A stretch of DNA of 64,000 nt. Source: Panicum virgatum. Taxonomy: Eukaryota > Streptophyta > Magnoliopsida > Poales > Poaceae. Location: contig NC_053146.1 of NCBI RefSeq assembly GCF_016808335.1, forward strand, positions 3,883,015 through 3,947,014, written 5' to 3'. The notes below the pieces were generated by a model. The model ran no database searches and was not told the DNA's origin. It saw only the letters and a program-made list of their open reading frames with translations. Shown in pieces: positions 45,820-58,829 of this stretch. Every line of letters begins with the position of its first letter. The first letter of the stretch is position 1. Made by a program: the position numbers and the translations under genes.

Positions 45820-48800
45820 CTAGCCCTGGACCTCATCCATGCCGATCATCTTCCTCAACTCCGAGAACCGAAGATGCCCGAGCGACTTGGTGAGGATGTC
45901 AGCGAGTTGCCGTCCGATGTCAACAAACTCGATGACAAGGTGCTCCCCATCGACGCAGTACCGAAGAAAATGGAACTTCACATCGATATGCTTGCTCCGG
46001 TCGTGGAGGACGGGGTTCTTTGCCAACGCAATGGCCGGCTGGTTGTCCACCTTGAGTGCTGGTGGGCGAGCCACAACGCCGGTGAGCTCACCCAATAGCC
46101 GGCGCAGCCAGACGACATGGCACGCCGTGGTGGCCGCTGCAACATATTCCGCCTCGCAGGTCGACAACACCACCACCTTTTGCTTCAGTGACTGCCAGGC
46201 CACCAGTGCAGATCCGAGGAGGACGAGCACGCCTGTAGTGCTCCGCCGACCATCCACATCTCCAGCCATGTCCGCATCACTGAATGCCGTCAGCAGAAAC
46301 CCGCCGCGCCTGGGGAAGACGACGCCCGCATCCAGTGAGGCCTGGAAGTAGTGCAGCACCCGCTTGACCGCTGTCCAGTGGTCCTCCCACGGGTCTTCGA
46401 GGAAGCGGCTCACATACCCGACCGCGAACGCGATGTCCGACCGAGTATGCGTCAGCCACCACAGCCCACCGACGACGCTCCGGTAAAGCATCGCATCCAC
46501 CCTCGCCGCCGTGCTGTTCTTTGACAGCTTGACCCGCTCCTCCATCGGCGTCGCCATGGCCTTGCAGCCCGTCATCCCGGCCCGCTCCAGCAGCTTGAGC
46601 GCGTAGGCGCGCTGCCCCAGCGTGACCTTCTCTTTCCCCTGCTTCACCTCGATGCCGAGGTAGTAAGACAACGCGCCCAGGTCACTCATCTGGAACCTGG
46701 CCGCCATCTCTTCCTTGAACGCGCTGATGTCCTTCGGCTGCGCTCCGGTGACGATCAAATCGTCGACGTACACCCCGATGATGAGATGCTCCTTCCCCCG
46801 TCGTCGGGTGTACAAGGCGTGCTCCGTCTCACAGCGTGTGAACCCAAGCTCCGCCATGGTGGTGTCGAGCTTGGTGTTCCACGCCCGCAGCGCCTGGCGC
46901 AGCCCATAGAGAGCCTTGCGGAGTCGGAGCACCTTGTGCTCGGCTCCCTTCACTACAAAGCCCGGCACCTGCCTCACGTAGACTTCCTCCGCCAAATCGC
47001 CATTGAGGAACGCCGACTTGACGTCTAGGTGATGGACCGGCCAGTCCTTGGCCGCCGCCAGCGCGAGCAACAGCCGCACGGACTCCATGCGCGCCACCGG
47101 AGCGAAGACCTCCTCGAAGTCAATGCCCTCGCGCTGGACGAACCCCCTGGCCATGAGCCGCGCCTTGTGCTTCACCACCTCGCCGTGCTCATCCTTCTTC
47201 ACCTTGAAGACCCACTTAAGTCCAATCGGCCGGCATCCCACCGGTGGATCGACTAGCTCCCAGGTCTGATTGGCTTCGATGGAGCGCATCTCTTCCAACA
47301 TCGTCTTCCGCCACGCCGCGTCGCGCTTCGCAACAGCAAACGTGGCCGGCTCCTCCGCGCTCATGAGCATGAGCTCTGGATCGGTGAATCGCGAGGCCAG
47401 CCTCAGCAACTGTGCATCACCGATGAAGTCGTCCACCCGCCTGAACTGGAGCTCCTCTCCGTCGTGGTAGGTATCCACGAACTTCGAGTAGGTGGACGGG
47501 GGGGACGCGAACTCAAGATCCGCCGCCGCCGCCGGGGTCCCCTATTTTGGAAAAACAGAGGAGGCTGGGGACGCTGAGCTTGCTGCGCCAGGAATTGGCG
47601 GATCCTCCGCCGTACCAGGACTCGGCGGCTCCTTCGCCACCGCCCCTGACTCCTGTGCCACCTCCTCCGCGCCGATCTGGTGCTCGATCACCAGCTGCTC
47701 AACAACGAATTCGCTTGTCTGGCCACCACTGGGCTCCTCTGCTTCCCCCGTCGCGGCCGTGTCCCAACTCCATGCCGTCGTCTCGTCGAAGACAACGTCC
47801 CGAGACACCACCACCTTCCCCCGGGCCGGGTCGTAGAGCCGGTAGGCCTTCGTCCCATCCTCATAGCCCAGGAACACCATCTTGGTGCTCTGGTCTTCAA
47901 GCTTCCCGAGGCCGGGCTTGACGGTCTTCACATGCCCGATGCAACCAAACGTGCGCAGGTACGAGACGTTGGGCTTGTGCCCATGCCACGCCTCATACGG
48001 CGTCATCCCCTTCAGAGCCTTGGTCGGTAAGCGGTTCAGGATGAACACCGCCGTGCTCACCGCCTCACCCCAGAATTCTGCCGGCATCGCCTTTGCCTTC
48101 ATCATTGAGCGCACCATCCCGACGATGGTCTGATTACGCAGCTCGACCACGCTGTTCTGCTGCGACGTGTATGGCGCCGTCAGCTGATGTGCCATACCCT
48201 CGTCGGTGCAGTAGCTGGCGAATTCCACCGCCGTGAACTCGCCGCCACGGTTGGTCCTGAGGACGCGCAGCTTCTTCCCGGAGTTTGCCTCTGTCCCCGC
48301 CTTGAAGCGCTTGATGGCCTCCGCCGCCTCGTCCTTGCTCGTCAGGAGCTGCAGCCACATGAACCGGCTGCAGTCGTCCACGAGCAAGAGAAAGTATCTC
48401 CGACCGCCGTGCGTAGCCGGCGTGATGGGCCTGCACAGGTCCCCGTGGACCAGCTGGAGCACCTCCTTCGCCCGGTACTTTGCCGCCTTTGGGAACGGCA
48501 GACGCCTCTGCTTCCCGACTAGGCAGCTGTCGCAGAGCTCGCCGGCGTGCTTGATCTACGACAACCCGGTCACCATCTTGCTCAGGTGTCCGAGCGCCTC
48601 GAAGCTCAGGTGGCCGAACCTCCCATGCCACAGCCATGGTTCCTCCGTGCACGCCGCCGCGAGACACACTGACTGCTCCACCTTCAAATCCAGGAGATAA
48701 AGCCTGTTGTGGGAATGCGTTACCTTGGCGAGAAGACGCCGTTCCCTGTCCCTGATGCTCAGCACGCCGGACTTGATGAGCACCTCCGACCCACGCTCAT

Positions 48801-50112
48801 CCAGCTGCCCCAAGCTCACGATGCTTGAGCGCAGCTGGGGGGTGTAGTACACGTCCTGGAGTGTGCTGTGCTCGCCGTTGCGGCACCTGAAGAGGGCCGT
48901 GCTCTGCCCGCGGATGGTGACCCACAAGCCATCGCCGAACTTGACCGTCCCGGTCTTGTTCTCGTCGAGGTCGGAGAAGGTGGCCCTGCTCCCCGTCATA
49001 TGGTTGCTGGCCCCGGAGTCCAGGTACCACCTCTGCTCCAGCTCGTCGCTGACCGCGCCCAGCAGCACCCGCGCCTCTGGCTCGTCAAGGTTAACGGGCT
49101 GCGACGCATTCCTCTGCTCCGTGTCCGCCTCCTCTACTTCGCCATCATGCAGCGCGCAATACTACGCCATCAACAGCGCATGGTCGTCGTCGCTCTCTTC
49201 TTGAGCCAGGTGGGCATCCTCCTTATTCTCCTTCCGCTCCGGGCACTCCCTCGCCCAGTGCCCGGTCTTGCCGCACTTGCGACAGGCATTGGGATCGAAG
49301 GTCTTCTTCTTCTTCCCCTTCCGGCTCGGCTTCCCGCGCGCATGGTTGCCGCCGGTGTTCCCGCCGCGGCTGGAAATGTTCTCCCCGGTCCGCTGCTTCA
49401 TGCGCGCATTCCACTCCTCCTTGGTGAGTAGCAGCTTGCCGCTCTCCTCCTTCTGCTCCAGCGGCGCATCAGCCCGCCCTTCCGCCAGGCAAAGTCGGCC
49501 AACGACATCCTCGAGCGAGACCTGATCCAGATCCAAAGTGGCCTCGATTGTACACGCCATCTGGCTGTACCTGGCCGGGCACGTGCGAAGCAGCTTGCAG
49601 ACGACATCCTCCTCCTCCATCTACTTCCCCAGCGTTGCCAACTGGCTTGCCAGCGACTGGAGACGAAGCGCGAACTCCTCCACAACCTTGCCATGGCAGA
49701 ACTTGAGTTCGTCAAAGTCCCTGCGCAGCTGCTGCGCCTTGGCCCTCTTGGCTCGATCCGAGCCAACGCGGAATGAAGCAAGCATGTCCCATGCCTCATT
49801 CGCCGTCTGCTTGTTGCTGATAGCCTCGTGGAACTCCGGTGGCGTTGACGACAACAGAGCGTCCTTGGCCTGGACGTCTTCGTCCTCGTCTTTGGTGCCG
49901 ACGTCCACGGCGATCCAAAGCTTGCGCGCCTTGAGCCGCCACTTCATCGGCACCACCCACTCGCCATAGTTGGTGCGGGTGAGCTGCGGCCAGTCCCGCG
50001 AGCTCGTCTTCCGCACCGTCCTGATCACGACCTCCTTGACCGGCTCAGAAACAGAGCTATCCTTCCCCTTCCCGTCTGCGCCGGTCCCTGTGGTGTCTTC
50101 ACCGCCAGCCAT
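45820..50112 (-). pseudogene. gag-pol: Copia gag-pol polyprotein with four in-frame TAG stops
   Basis: 1,430 codons in one frame from ATG 50112 (MAGGEDTTGTG) to TAG at 45820. In order: gag with a UBN2-like core; CCHC knuckle CRKCGKTGHWAREC (~49290-49250); protease WYLDSGASNHMTG (~49025); integrase HHCC (HGRFGHLSFEALGH ... CDSC), core GDLCRP and VVELRNQ; RT with LMARGFVQ and the YVDD catalytic motif (~46760); RNase H with SDADMAG, CEAEYVA and DNQPAIALAKNP. Stops are at 49621-49623, 49162-49164, 48556-48558 and 47542-47544, all TAG and all at positions where Gln (CAG) is plausible. In integrase the second catalytic Asp is Asn (RTNRGGEF, codon 48250-48252), so that enzyme would be dead even without the stops. 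There are no frameshifts. Confidence 0.93.
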
Positions 50113-50144
50113 CGTTCAGCCGCTGGGCTGGGACAACGATGTAC

Positions 50145-50158
50145 GACTCTGATGCCAC
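50145..50158 (-). promoter_or_regulatory. Copia primer binding site (initiator tRNA-Met type)
   Basis: On the minus strand tggcatcagagtcg follows the 5' LTR. The plant copia site is TGGTATCAGAGC, so this copy has a T-to-C change and drifts at its end. Confidence 0.8.
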
Positions 50159-50159
50159 G

Positions 50160-50619
50160 TGTTGGCCCTAGAACACAAGGACCAAGTGAGCAACCTGCTC
50201 ACCTCCCTCTCCTTCCTCCTTGCTCCAAGGTAGAAGGAGAGCTGAGCTCCTCTGCACACACACACACGCACACACGCACACACACTCACTCACACTCACT
50301 GCTCTTGGCTTCAAATGAGACTGAACCCAGAACCTCTGAATTTGGTGGCAAATGAACTGTCATTTCATGTTGCATTGCATTCATACTTATACACAAGTGC
50401 TACCTACCCTAAGGTACAACAAGGTATGGCTGACTACAGCCCCACTACTTCTAGTACTGCTTAGATCAGCCCACTACAAGTATGGCTGATGTACCTCTAC
50501 CAACTATAGATACAATAGTGGCCTATTGCCACAAGTCAAGGATGTGGACAGATGCTGATGACTGCCTGCTGATCCTTGACCAGGAACAAGTGTGGGCAAG
50601 CGGCAGATTATGTCTTACA
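50160..50619 (-). repeat. Copia 5' LTR (460 bp)
   Basis: Same ends as the 45369 copy. It contains an expanded CA/CACG microsatellite (~50261-50286) that explains most of the length difference. Confidence 0.92.
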
Positions 50620-50624
50620 GAAAC

Positions 50625-52932
50625 GTGGTTGCGAGAATACTAGATTTCAGAGTATGGACCGTTGAACTGAATACCTAGAGATGGATGAAGCAGGGCCTGT
50701 TCTTGCAGGGGCGAAAGGCCAGCGGAGACGATGACGGCGAGCTCTCGTTGTCTTTCCGCACCCTCCTGGACAGCAGCATCCTACGGCGGAGGTTGCTACG
50801 GCCCGCGTGAAAGGCTGAAGAAAGTGCCTCGGCGACATTGGAGTTCGCCGGCGGCAGCGCGGCCTCGCCGGGAGAGATGTAGCCGATCTGGAATATTTGC
50901 AAAAGTCCCCTGATTTTGATTCGAGTGTTTCAATTAGCACCCTAATTTGGATCACCGATCCGAATATATGCAAATAGACCCCTGGTCAGCTGATATTGTT
51001 CGATGACACAAAAGGGAGGAAGCTTAATGATCATCAGATAGCCTGAATACTTAGAGCCTTAGAGGTATGCCATTAAGACATGAAGATTAGCAAAAGGATT
51101 CTACTAAGAAATTAGGAAGCCAACTGATTGCTCCTTTGCCACGGGGAAGGTCGTCAGCCTGTATTAGTAACTGGGCTGTTGGGTGGGCCTGGAGCCCTAC
51201 TACTCTCTTTGGGCTGCTTGCTAGTCCTTTTCCAGCGACGTGGCAGCCCATTCCCAATCTACGCAAACCTGAAACCTCCTCTTCTGTAGTCTGTAACGGG
51301 TCGAGACTCGAGAGGCCGTCAGATCCTGAAACCTGCAACTGTTGGAAAGATGCTTAGAGCATCTCCATTAGTTTCCAGTTTTTTTTTCCAAATTTTATTA
51401 TTTGCCAACTCTCTAGATATGGAGAGGTGAAAAATAGGACTATCTTCAAGAGTACCTCATTTTTACTTCCCAAAAGAGGCCATTTTTACTCCCTAAATAG
51501 GTTTGCTTTTCTTACGGTTTCCAGGTTACACGTCAGCCCCTTTGAGCGCTGAGCAGCCACCAAACCGAGGATTACTCTGAATCTCGTGGATGGTGACGGC
51601 TCGGACCGGACGCCTGTCCTCTTCCCTGCTCAGACGTTCCAGCGTGCTGGTGTCACCAAACCAGACCGCTAGTAGTGTCACCAGGGTCAAACCGAGAGGT
51701 TCATGGATAATGTACAGTATGGACGCGGGTCTCAAGGAACGGAGCCGTGCTTGGCTGCTTGCGACCTGCAAGCTGCAAGGTCCATCCAGATCCAGGTGCT
51801 CATGATCCATGGCATCACGCACGCAAGACTTCTCTACTGTTTTCTCAGTTTTTATTTCAGCCATGATTGTAACATGTACACCAGGTTTTATTTTCCTCTC
51901 AGAAAAGAAAAGGAGACAGGAGCACCTGCCACTTACTGCTTAGATGCTGGTTAGTTCTGCTTCAGCCACGCATATGGGCCACAAGTCCCATCGCTTAGTG
52001 ATGTGTAAATGCAGGGCACTACGAAAGTGACTGCCTTGCCTTGTCGCCCTCGTCTTCGGACTCCATGAACAGTAGTACCTTCATCCACTTTGTAGCCTAG
52101 TGGCTGGCAATTTTTAAAATAAATTAGACAAGTTTTTTTCTTAGGAAAGTAGCAACGAGGAAGATCTTTTTTTTAGAATAAAAGGCATGACAAGATCAAA
52201 GCGAGGACAAACTTAACATATAAGAAAAATTCTCTACGTATTTTCCAGGGACGGCACACATGTGAGTACGTGACCGGAAGCAACCATAAAGCAAAGCTAG
52301 CAGGTTCTAACGAAAAAGATGGCGTCGCATCGATTCATCTGGTGTTCTCTAGTGGTTTTGCTGTATTTGTTAACTCTGCATGGACATGGTGCAAAAGAGA
52401 ATTTCTTCCCGTGCTAAACGAATGGAGTGTCATGGTTTCCCATCGAATTCCAAAGAAAAGAATACTACCAACTCCTTGGGTCCATTGAACTTTGGAACAT
52501 ACGCTTAGTATGGAGAACCATGCCATTATTGGGCTAATCATTTGGGATTTCATATGCCGGATTTTGTCAAATTCAAATGGCATATGCCTTTCTTCCCACA
52601 GAAAGTAGTCTTCGAATGTCGAGGGGAATTTGCCCATGATATGCTTGGAAATGATGAGACCTGCCAACCATTGTCCTAGCACTTTCTTGTGTGAAATGTC
52701 CTTCACGCACTTACCCGGCCAAATTATTTAAACTCTTGACAGAAAACGGACTTTTTTTTTGCATTTTTTATCGTTACTATATACCACTACTAGAACTATT
52801 CAGACCTGACTTATGCCGGCCATTGATTTTTCTAATAGCAAAAGAGTAGAGCAGCTGATCGTTAAAGCAGACCCTTTCACGCATAACGCATTGTGGTAAT
52901 AATGCGCTGGATTAGCATGTGCATTCCAGCTA
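50625..52932. other. Intergenic, no gene accepted
   Basis: gcttagagcatctccattag near 51352 resembles one end of a grass TIR element, with no partner found. A minus-strand ORF at 52335-52706 is 123 codons long but I recognise no domain. Otherwise plain sequence. Confidence 0.4.
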
Positions 52933-53041
52933 CTCTCTCCATCCTGAAATGCATGTAAGATATGATATTTCGTCCTAAATCAAAGTAGTCTAAATATAAG
53001 TTGGATTAGCACATGCATTTTATATTTCAGGACAGAGGGAG
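52933..53041. mobile_element. Short Stowaway MITE
   Basis: ctctctccatcctgaaatgcatg at the left and tatttcaggacagagggag at the right, with TA on both sides (52931-52932 and 53042-53043). 109 bp, nearly all of it fold-back. Confidence 0.8.
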
Positions 53042-53433
53042 TAGCTGTTTAGAAGACTATAATTTGTTTGTCTTGAAAGGTATGATGATGTGAACAGCAT
53101 GGATTTGGAAACCTCTTTTTTTGCGCGAAATTTGCGTCAAACAATTGGTAGGCAGGAAATGGCAGCCATCCATCCATAGCTTTTTTTCCGGCCCGTCTTT
53201 GGTATCTTCTTCTGCCGTCCACTCAGACGAAAAGGCAATATCTCAGGCCACACGAGTAGGAAAACTTTATTTTATTCTCCTTAATTCCTAACACTTTAGG
53301 CCGGCTTGCCTGTGTGTTGAGGGCTCTAGAGCCTGAGACTCGGAAACAGGTAACAGCCTAACAGGAGAGGCTTGTGCCCAATTGCTAAACAACACAAGAC
53401 TACAAACTTTGGCAATAAAGTTCACATCGTGTT
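53042..53433. other. Intergenic, no gene recognised
   Basis: Spacer up to the CACTA terminus. The last three bases (gtt, 53431-53433) would be one half of the CACTA target duplication. Confidence 0.5.
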
Positions 53434-53690
53434 CACTACTAGAAAACAGGCCTTCAGCACCGGCTGAGAAGGGTCAAATGAACCGGTTTCCCAACCGGTG
53501 CCCCGCAACCGCGACCAATGACCTCGCCTTAAGACACCGGGTTTTTCAACCGGTGCCTTAGTCTTCCATTGGTACCGGTTGGAAACACCAACCAGTACCA
53601 AAGAAGCTGCCACGCTGACGCAAGGTGGCAGCCCCTTTAGTACCGGTTGGTATTTCCAACCGGTACCAATGACCTTTTCCCTTTTTTCCC
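53434..53690 (-). repeat. CACTA terminus and subterminal repeat array (3' end of element)
   Basis: CACTA terminus followed by about eight accggt/accagt-type words in alternating orientation. In En/Spm these arrays bind the TNPA-type protein. Confidence 0.85.
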
Positions 53691-54199
53691 AAATCCAGTT
53701 TTGTTTATTATATTTATTAATGTTTATTATTTTATAATTGCTAAACGCACTCAAGCTCTATAGTACTATACGTTCATTGGTCGTTCGTGTTCGTTTTCAG
53801 AGAATATTTGAAAGTAACTAAAAGTGAAATGCGAGCATATAATTAAGCTAATTAGATGAACTAATATATTTACAAATTTACAAACATCAAGACATAATGT
53901 TTAAAAATATTTACAAATGTACAAGTCATGTTTGTAGTCCAACTACTGGTCCCCTCAGGAGGTCGATGGAAGTCCTCTATGGATGTGACCGTCGTGGTAG
54001 AACTCGCCTCTAGGATCCAAGATCTCGTTCAAAATGAATACGGCGAGCAGCTCGCACACGGCGTTGATCGGATCAGTAGAGTAACATTCATCCCCCATTT
54101 GAGACATCTATCATTTAAAAAAAAAAGGATTAGCATCATGTGCGTTAGTACAATTATGAAAATATACTAGTGAACGGTTTGGACGTACTCTCGTGTCTT
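53691..54199. other. CACTA 3' noncoding region
   Basis: Between the subterminal array and the C-terminal exon of the Ulp1-type gene. It may contain a last exon around 53930-54070, where plus-strand sequence is less AT-rich, but I cannot support one. Confidence 0.4.
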
Positions 54200-57100
54200 C
54201 ATCAGTAGCCTTCCCGCATGGAGTCATGATGTGCAAGTAGTCGCATACGTAGTACCCGCACCGATCAGTTCCTTGTTGTTGTATCGCACACTTAAGGAGA
54301 AATAAATAAATTACTCAATTTAGAACAATTTGGAATTATATACTTAACTAGACAAATCTTTATGAATCAACATATCGGATAATCCATGTTAACGTTCAGT
54401 TCGGGCCTCCATTGACCACGTCCTTTGTTATTTTTCACAAATTTTTTCCAAACCCTGCGCTCAAAGTTAAGTTTGATATTCAGGAATTGTTATTAACAGA
54501 AAAAAGATTTGATTGTGCAAACTGAACTTACCTGTTCAAGGGGTCTAGGATATGTTGGATTGCGGACTTTGGATTTCTCATTGAGTCAAAGATTATAAGA
54601 TTGCCGGTCTCTACGGAAAGTATGAGTAAAATCCAATGATAACTGCGGATATAGATAGGATATATACATACATGCATTAGACGACTTAGTATTTATTTAG
54701 TATTATAACAGAGGATTGAGTCGACCAAGGCTTACCCAAAGTTGTATGGTATGAATATATATGATTTGTAATTTTGCCTAGTCAACGAATCGTACATTTT
54801 TGGCACGTTTTCTTGTAATTTTCGTTGAGCACTTTCTGGTTGACTAGCAAAGGAGACATGAAGCCGATCTGATGGTGCCATCCATGTTTTCGGCTTCTTT
54901 GGGTCTCCTGTCTAAATGATACAATAGAAATTTTATAATGCACACATAGAATTTTGTCCTTGTTAACAAAAAGTATTAATGTAGAGGTAAGTGATACTTA
55001 AAAAACCCAAATGGTGATGATTGAGGCGTCGAGGGCTTGTCGATGGTAAAAGTGATATAAATTTTCGAAGTACACCCAGAAGTCCTCCTCCCCGTGGAAG
55101 AAATCATGGTCATGATACTTGACTCCAAACATTTTCCCTTGGTCATTCGACATTCGCAGGTACCATCTATGCAAATTGAACATCTGCGTGCCTAGACTTT
55201 TCTCCTCTTCCTCAGTGACAAAAAGTTTTCCATGCTTCAATGGAGTAAGAACGGGAGCGACAGGGATTTCCGCCTCCACTTGCCCCGTTGCCTCCTCTAG
55301 CATTAATCCAGTTTCAGAAAGAAATATCGCGGCCTGTAGGTCCGCCTGGAGTTGTACGTCCGTCGGGTGTAGGAGTGTCAACCCTGGCACACGGACGGGC
55401 TCGAGTCCTTTTTTGTTGTGTGCCAAGCTGAGGAATGGTCTTGCCACATTTTTTCTTCAGATTTCTCACCTTGTGTGCTTTTGTCAGAGTACGATCACAG
55501 TCTGAGGGTAAGCTTTTCGGTTTTGGTGGGTTGTCTAGGTTTGCGAGAAGCTTTTTCCCTAGTTCTAGAGGTACCTTTTCCCTCGGCAGGGGGACTTTAG
55601 GCTTCAATTGTTCTTTTATATATCGAGCAGTCTCTTCTTCCAACTCCTCAGCAGTTTTCTCGTAGGTTAATTTTCTTTCGACCATTTTCTGCTTCTTCTT
55701 TGAGGGTCCAGCAGCTGGGAGGGATGCTGTCTTTTTCTTTCCTTTTTCTGGGTCAGGAGGAGTTGGAGTACTCGTGGCCCTTTGCGCCGGTAGAGACGGT
55801 GGTGAAGGAGGTGGTTGTGGGGACGGCGGTGTGGGAGACCGCGGAGACGGGCGATCGGTCTGCACGGGAGCCGTTGTGCTTGCAGTAAGTTTGATGTTGG
55901 CCTTGCGCCATAGAACGGCCCCGTGCAGTGCGTCTCCCAATGTCTTCTCTCCATCCCCTCCAACGAAGTCGAGCTCAGGATCCTCATTGTTTCCAACTAT
56001 CTGCTCGACTGTGACGGAGGTGTAGCTAGGGGGTATCGGCCTTCCATGAATTGTAGTAGAAGGATTCAGGGGCAGGGCTAACCCGTATGCGACATGAATG
56101 GATATATTTCTTGCTCGCACATGAAGCTCGCACGGTGTCGGCATGGTGACATCGTCCACTGGATACCTCTGGTCATCTACCGCCATTGGCTCAATCTGGG
56201 GTTGTTGTTCCGCTTGTACGTCGGGCGCCGCTGTGGATGCACAGCTGCTGCATCGCTGAGAGACCGGGCTTATCACAACATCCGGGTGCGACCCAGTAGT
56301 GCCTCTTTGGCTCAGAGCTAGCTGCACTGCCTTATTGACCCTGGCGTCCATCTGAGATTCCAAGGACGCAACCTTCCTTGTCATCTCTTCTTGCATGGCA
56401 CGAAGTTTCTCTTCTTGTTCGGCTTTGCTCTTTCGGTGAGTCTTGTAAGAGGAATCTCTGGCCCAAGCAACTTTCCATGGGACCATGCCGATGCCGCGGG
56501 CTCGTCCAGGGTGTTCCGGATTCTTTAATGCCCTTGTCAGCTCATCATTCTCCCTTTGAGACTGGAATGTTCCTTGTTGGGTCTCATCTATTGCAGCGAC
56601 TAGATCACGAGACACTTCTTGCATATGCTCGGGCACGACCAAATTTCCATCCAACTGGTTTAGTGTCACGCCATTAGCAAATAACCACCACTTGGATCTA
56701 TCCGGCCAATCCCAAGTCGTCGGCCTGATGCCTCTATCCATAAGGTCCTGCTCCATCTTCTGCCATTTTTTTATTGACTTCTTGTACCCGGCAACCCCAA
56801 GGTGGTGGCTGTACTTCTTATTTGTTGCATTCACCTTGGCCTATTTGGATTTTTGTTGGGCTTCCTCTGATAGTTTGTATTGTTTGAACTCCTCCAGTAT
56901 GGTTTAACCTGAGGAAGATTGTCCTAGTTTGGCTCCTTATCCTTCTTGATATAATTGATGTACAACTTCTTCTTGAAAGTTGCAAAGGCAAGGGCCATCT
57001 TTTTCAAGACACATTTCTTCATAAGTTCTTGGTCAACTCCTTCAGGAAGAGTGAACATATCCTTGAGTTCTGCCCATAGCATTTCCTTCTGATGTGCAGG

Positions 57101-57606
57101 CACGGCGTGTTGCTGTTCTTCGGGTTTGCTTGTTTTCCATAGTCTTGTGGTGATCGGAATTCTTGCCCGAACAATAACCCCACATTGGTTGACAAATTTT
57201 GTGCTAGCAGCCTTTGGAGAACTTGGACAGCACTCTGCGTCCACTTCTGTGACGACCTGTCTTCCCTCCATTTTCTTGGTTGGCCGGCGTCTCCCTTTTG
57301 ACTGGCTCAACGAAGTCGATGCGGAGGTCGACTAAATTATAGAAAAGATATGTTAATCGCAAAACTAATCTAACGAAGTCACCATGCATATAGTTTTAAG
57401 ATTCGTACTGGAACATGCTGATGTTGATTGGGCGGCGGTGCAAAGCCATCATCTTCTTCATTGGCATCTCCAGACATATTCAGGAATGAATCAGCTGTCC
57501 GAGCATCTTCTTCAGCGATTGGCTGGGTGGTGTTGGCCCTCGTATCTTCGTTTATTGCGTCCAACATGTATTGCTTGGCGACCTCGTCATCACCGAAGGG
57601 GTCCAT
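54200..57606 (-). pseudogene. CACTA second gene: TNPA-like region plus Ulp1-type cysteine protease, decayed
   Basis: Start ATG 57606 (MDPFGDDEVAKQYMLDAINED). After an intron comes the plant transposase_24-like region: KKMALAFATFKKKLY, NLPQVKPYW, then YSHHLGVAGYKKSIKKWQKM, GIRPTTWDWPDRSKWWLFANG and NPEHPGRARGIG (56800-56500). A coiled coil, a Pro-rich linker and Lys-rich stretches follow. The C-terminal exons give a C48 (Ulp1/SENP) protease with FWVYFENLYHFYHRQALDASII, the catalytic His in HWILL (54636-54638), Asp in FDSM (54585-54587), and Gln and Cys in QQQGTDRCGYYVC (Cys at 54258-54260). All four catalytic residues survive. Damage: TAG near 56930, TAG just before 56834, frameshifts near 56895 and 55400. 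Ulp1 enzymes remove SUMO. The target in CACTA biology is unknown. Confidence 0.8.
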
Positions 57607-57649
57607 CCTTAACTGAAACCGTAAAAATGTGTTAGAGTATGTGTCCATC

Positions 57650-58829
57650 CTTAAATGAAGTAGGAGAATTCAATTCTTTGAACGAATATACGTGTTTGAG
57701 AGAGAGAGTGTGTGTGTGTATGTTAGAGGGACACAGAAAGAGAGAATTCAATTCTTTATATAAATGTGTTAGAGTGTGTTAGGGTGTGTTTGTGTGTGTG
57801 TGTGAGAGAGTGAGTGTGTGTGTGTCGAGGGTCGATACTTTATACAATTGTGTTAGAGTGTGAGTGTGAGTGTGAGTGTGAGTGTGTGTGTTAGAGTGTA
57901 TTAGACAGTGTGTGTGTGTGTTAGTGGGAGTGTGTGTGTGTGTGTGTCGTGGAACGGGGTCGAGGAACGGGGTTGAGGGTTGAGGGTCGAGGGCTAGGGT
58001 CGAGGTCGAGAGTCGAGGGACGGGGTTGAGAGTCGGGGTCGAGGTCGAGAGTCGAGGGACGGCGAATTCGTGAGTGAGTTAGAGAGCGAATACGAACGGG
58101 TTCGAGCTCGAGAATTAATTTAAATCAATCTAAATTACAAATACAATACATGTAATCAAGAATTGTACATAAAATTATTACTCGTCGTCGTTACTTGTCA
58201 TTTCTCGTCATTACTCGTCGTCGTTACTCATCATTACTCGTCGTCGTTACTCGTCATTACTCATCGTCGTCATTACTCATTGTCATCGTCATTACTCGTC
58301 GTCGTCATTACATTATACAGTGAAATACATGTCGTCGTCGTCTAACCATTAAATACATGATTAAATAAAATCTTTGAATGACACAATTATACACTACATA
58401 AGACATAATAATAGAAATAACTAAATTCTCTCAAAATTGTCTCTCTAAATTCTCTTCATTTCCTTCTATATATGAAATAACTAAATTCTAGATAATATCA
58501 AATAATGGCAAAAAAATAATGACTACATTCTCTCTAACTAAATTCTCTCCATTTCCTTCTCTAACTAAATTATCTAACTAATGTATATAAATAAAATAAA
58601 TAAATTCTCTAACTAATTCTTTTTAATTCTCTAATTCTCTCTATTTGTCTACTAAATCTCTCTAATTGTCCACTAATTCTCTACTAATTCTCTAATAATT
58701 CTCCCTAATTCTCTACTTCGATCTCTCTAATTCTCTACCAAATCACTAATAATTCTCCCTAATTCTCTACCAAATCACTAATAATTCTATCCTAATTATC
58801 TTCTAATTCTCATAAAATTAAAAAAAAGG
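57650..58829. repeat. Microsatellite- and minisatellite-rich spacer inside the CACTA element
   Basis: Successive blocks of GT/GA repeats (57700-57950), ggtcgagggt-type minisatellite (57950-58070), tcgtcgttactcatt repeats (58165-58340) and ctctctaattctctac repeats (58440-58800). Probably intron or leader of the second gene. No coding evidence. Confidence 0.75.

Larger units (their letters stand above)
45369..50619 (-). mobile_element. Ty1/copia LTR retrotransposon, full length, minus strand
   Basis: Both LTRs start tgttggccctag and end tgtcttaca. The 5-bp duplication gaaac flanks the element (45364-45368 and 50620-50624). The 5' LTR is at the right (50160-50619) with a primer site just inside it. 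A gag-protease-integrase-RT-RNase H polyprotein runs 50112-45820 in one frame, and a purine tract precedes the 3' LTR. By eye the LTRs differ by about a dozen substitutions plus one CA-repeat indel in ~430 bp. The insertion is therefore not new, perhaps around one million years old under usual grass rates. Integrase before RT confirms copia. The lineage was not assigned. Confidence 0.95.

Noticed and set aside
47492..49969. Plus-strand ORFs in the copia element
   Set aside because: Opposite-strand shadows of the gag-pol frame.
52335..52706. 123-codon minus-strand ORF with WLAGLIISKHIMGKF
   Set aside because: Looks protein-like but I cannot name a family, and there is no promoter or splice support. 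Left as unassigned.
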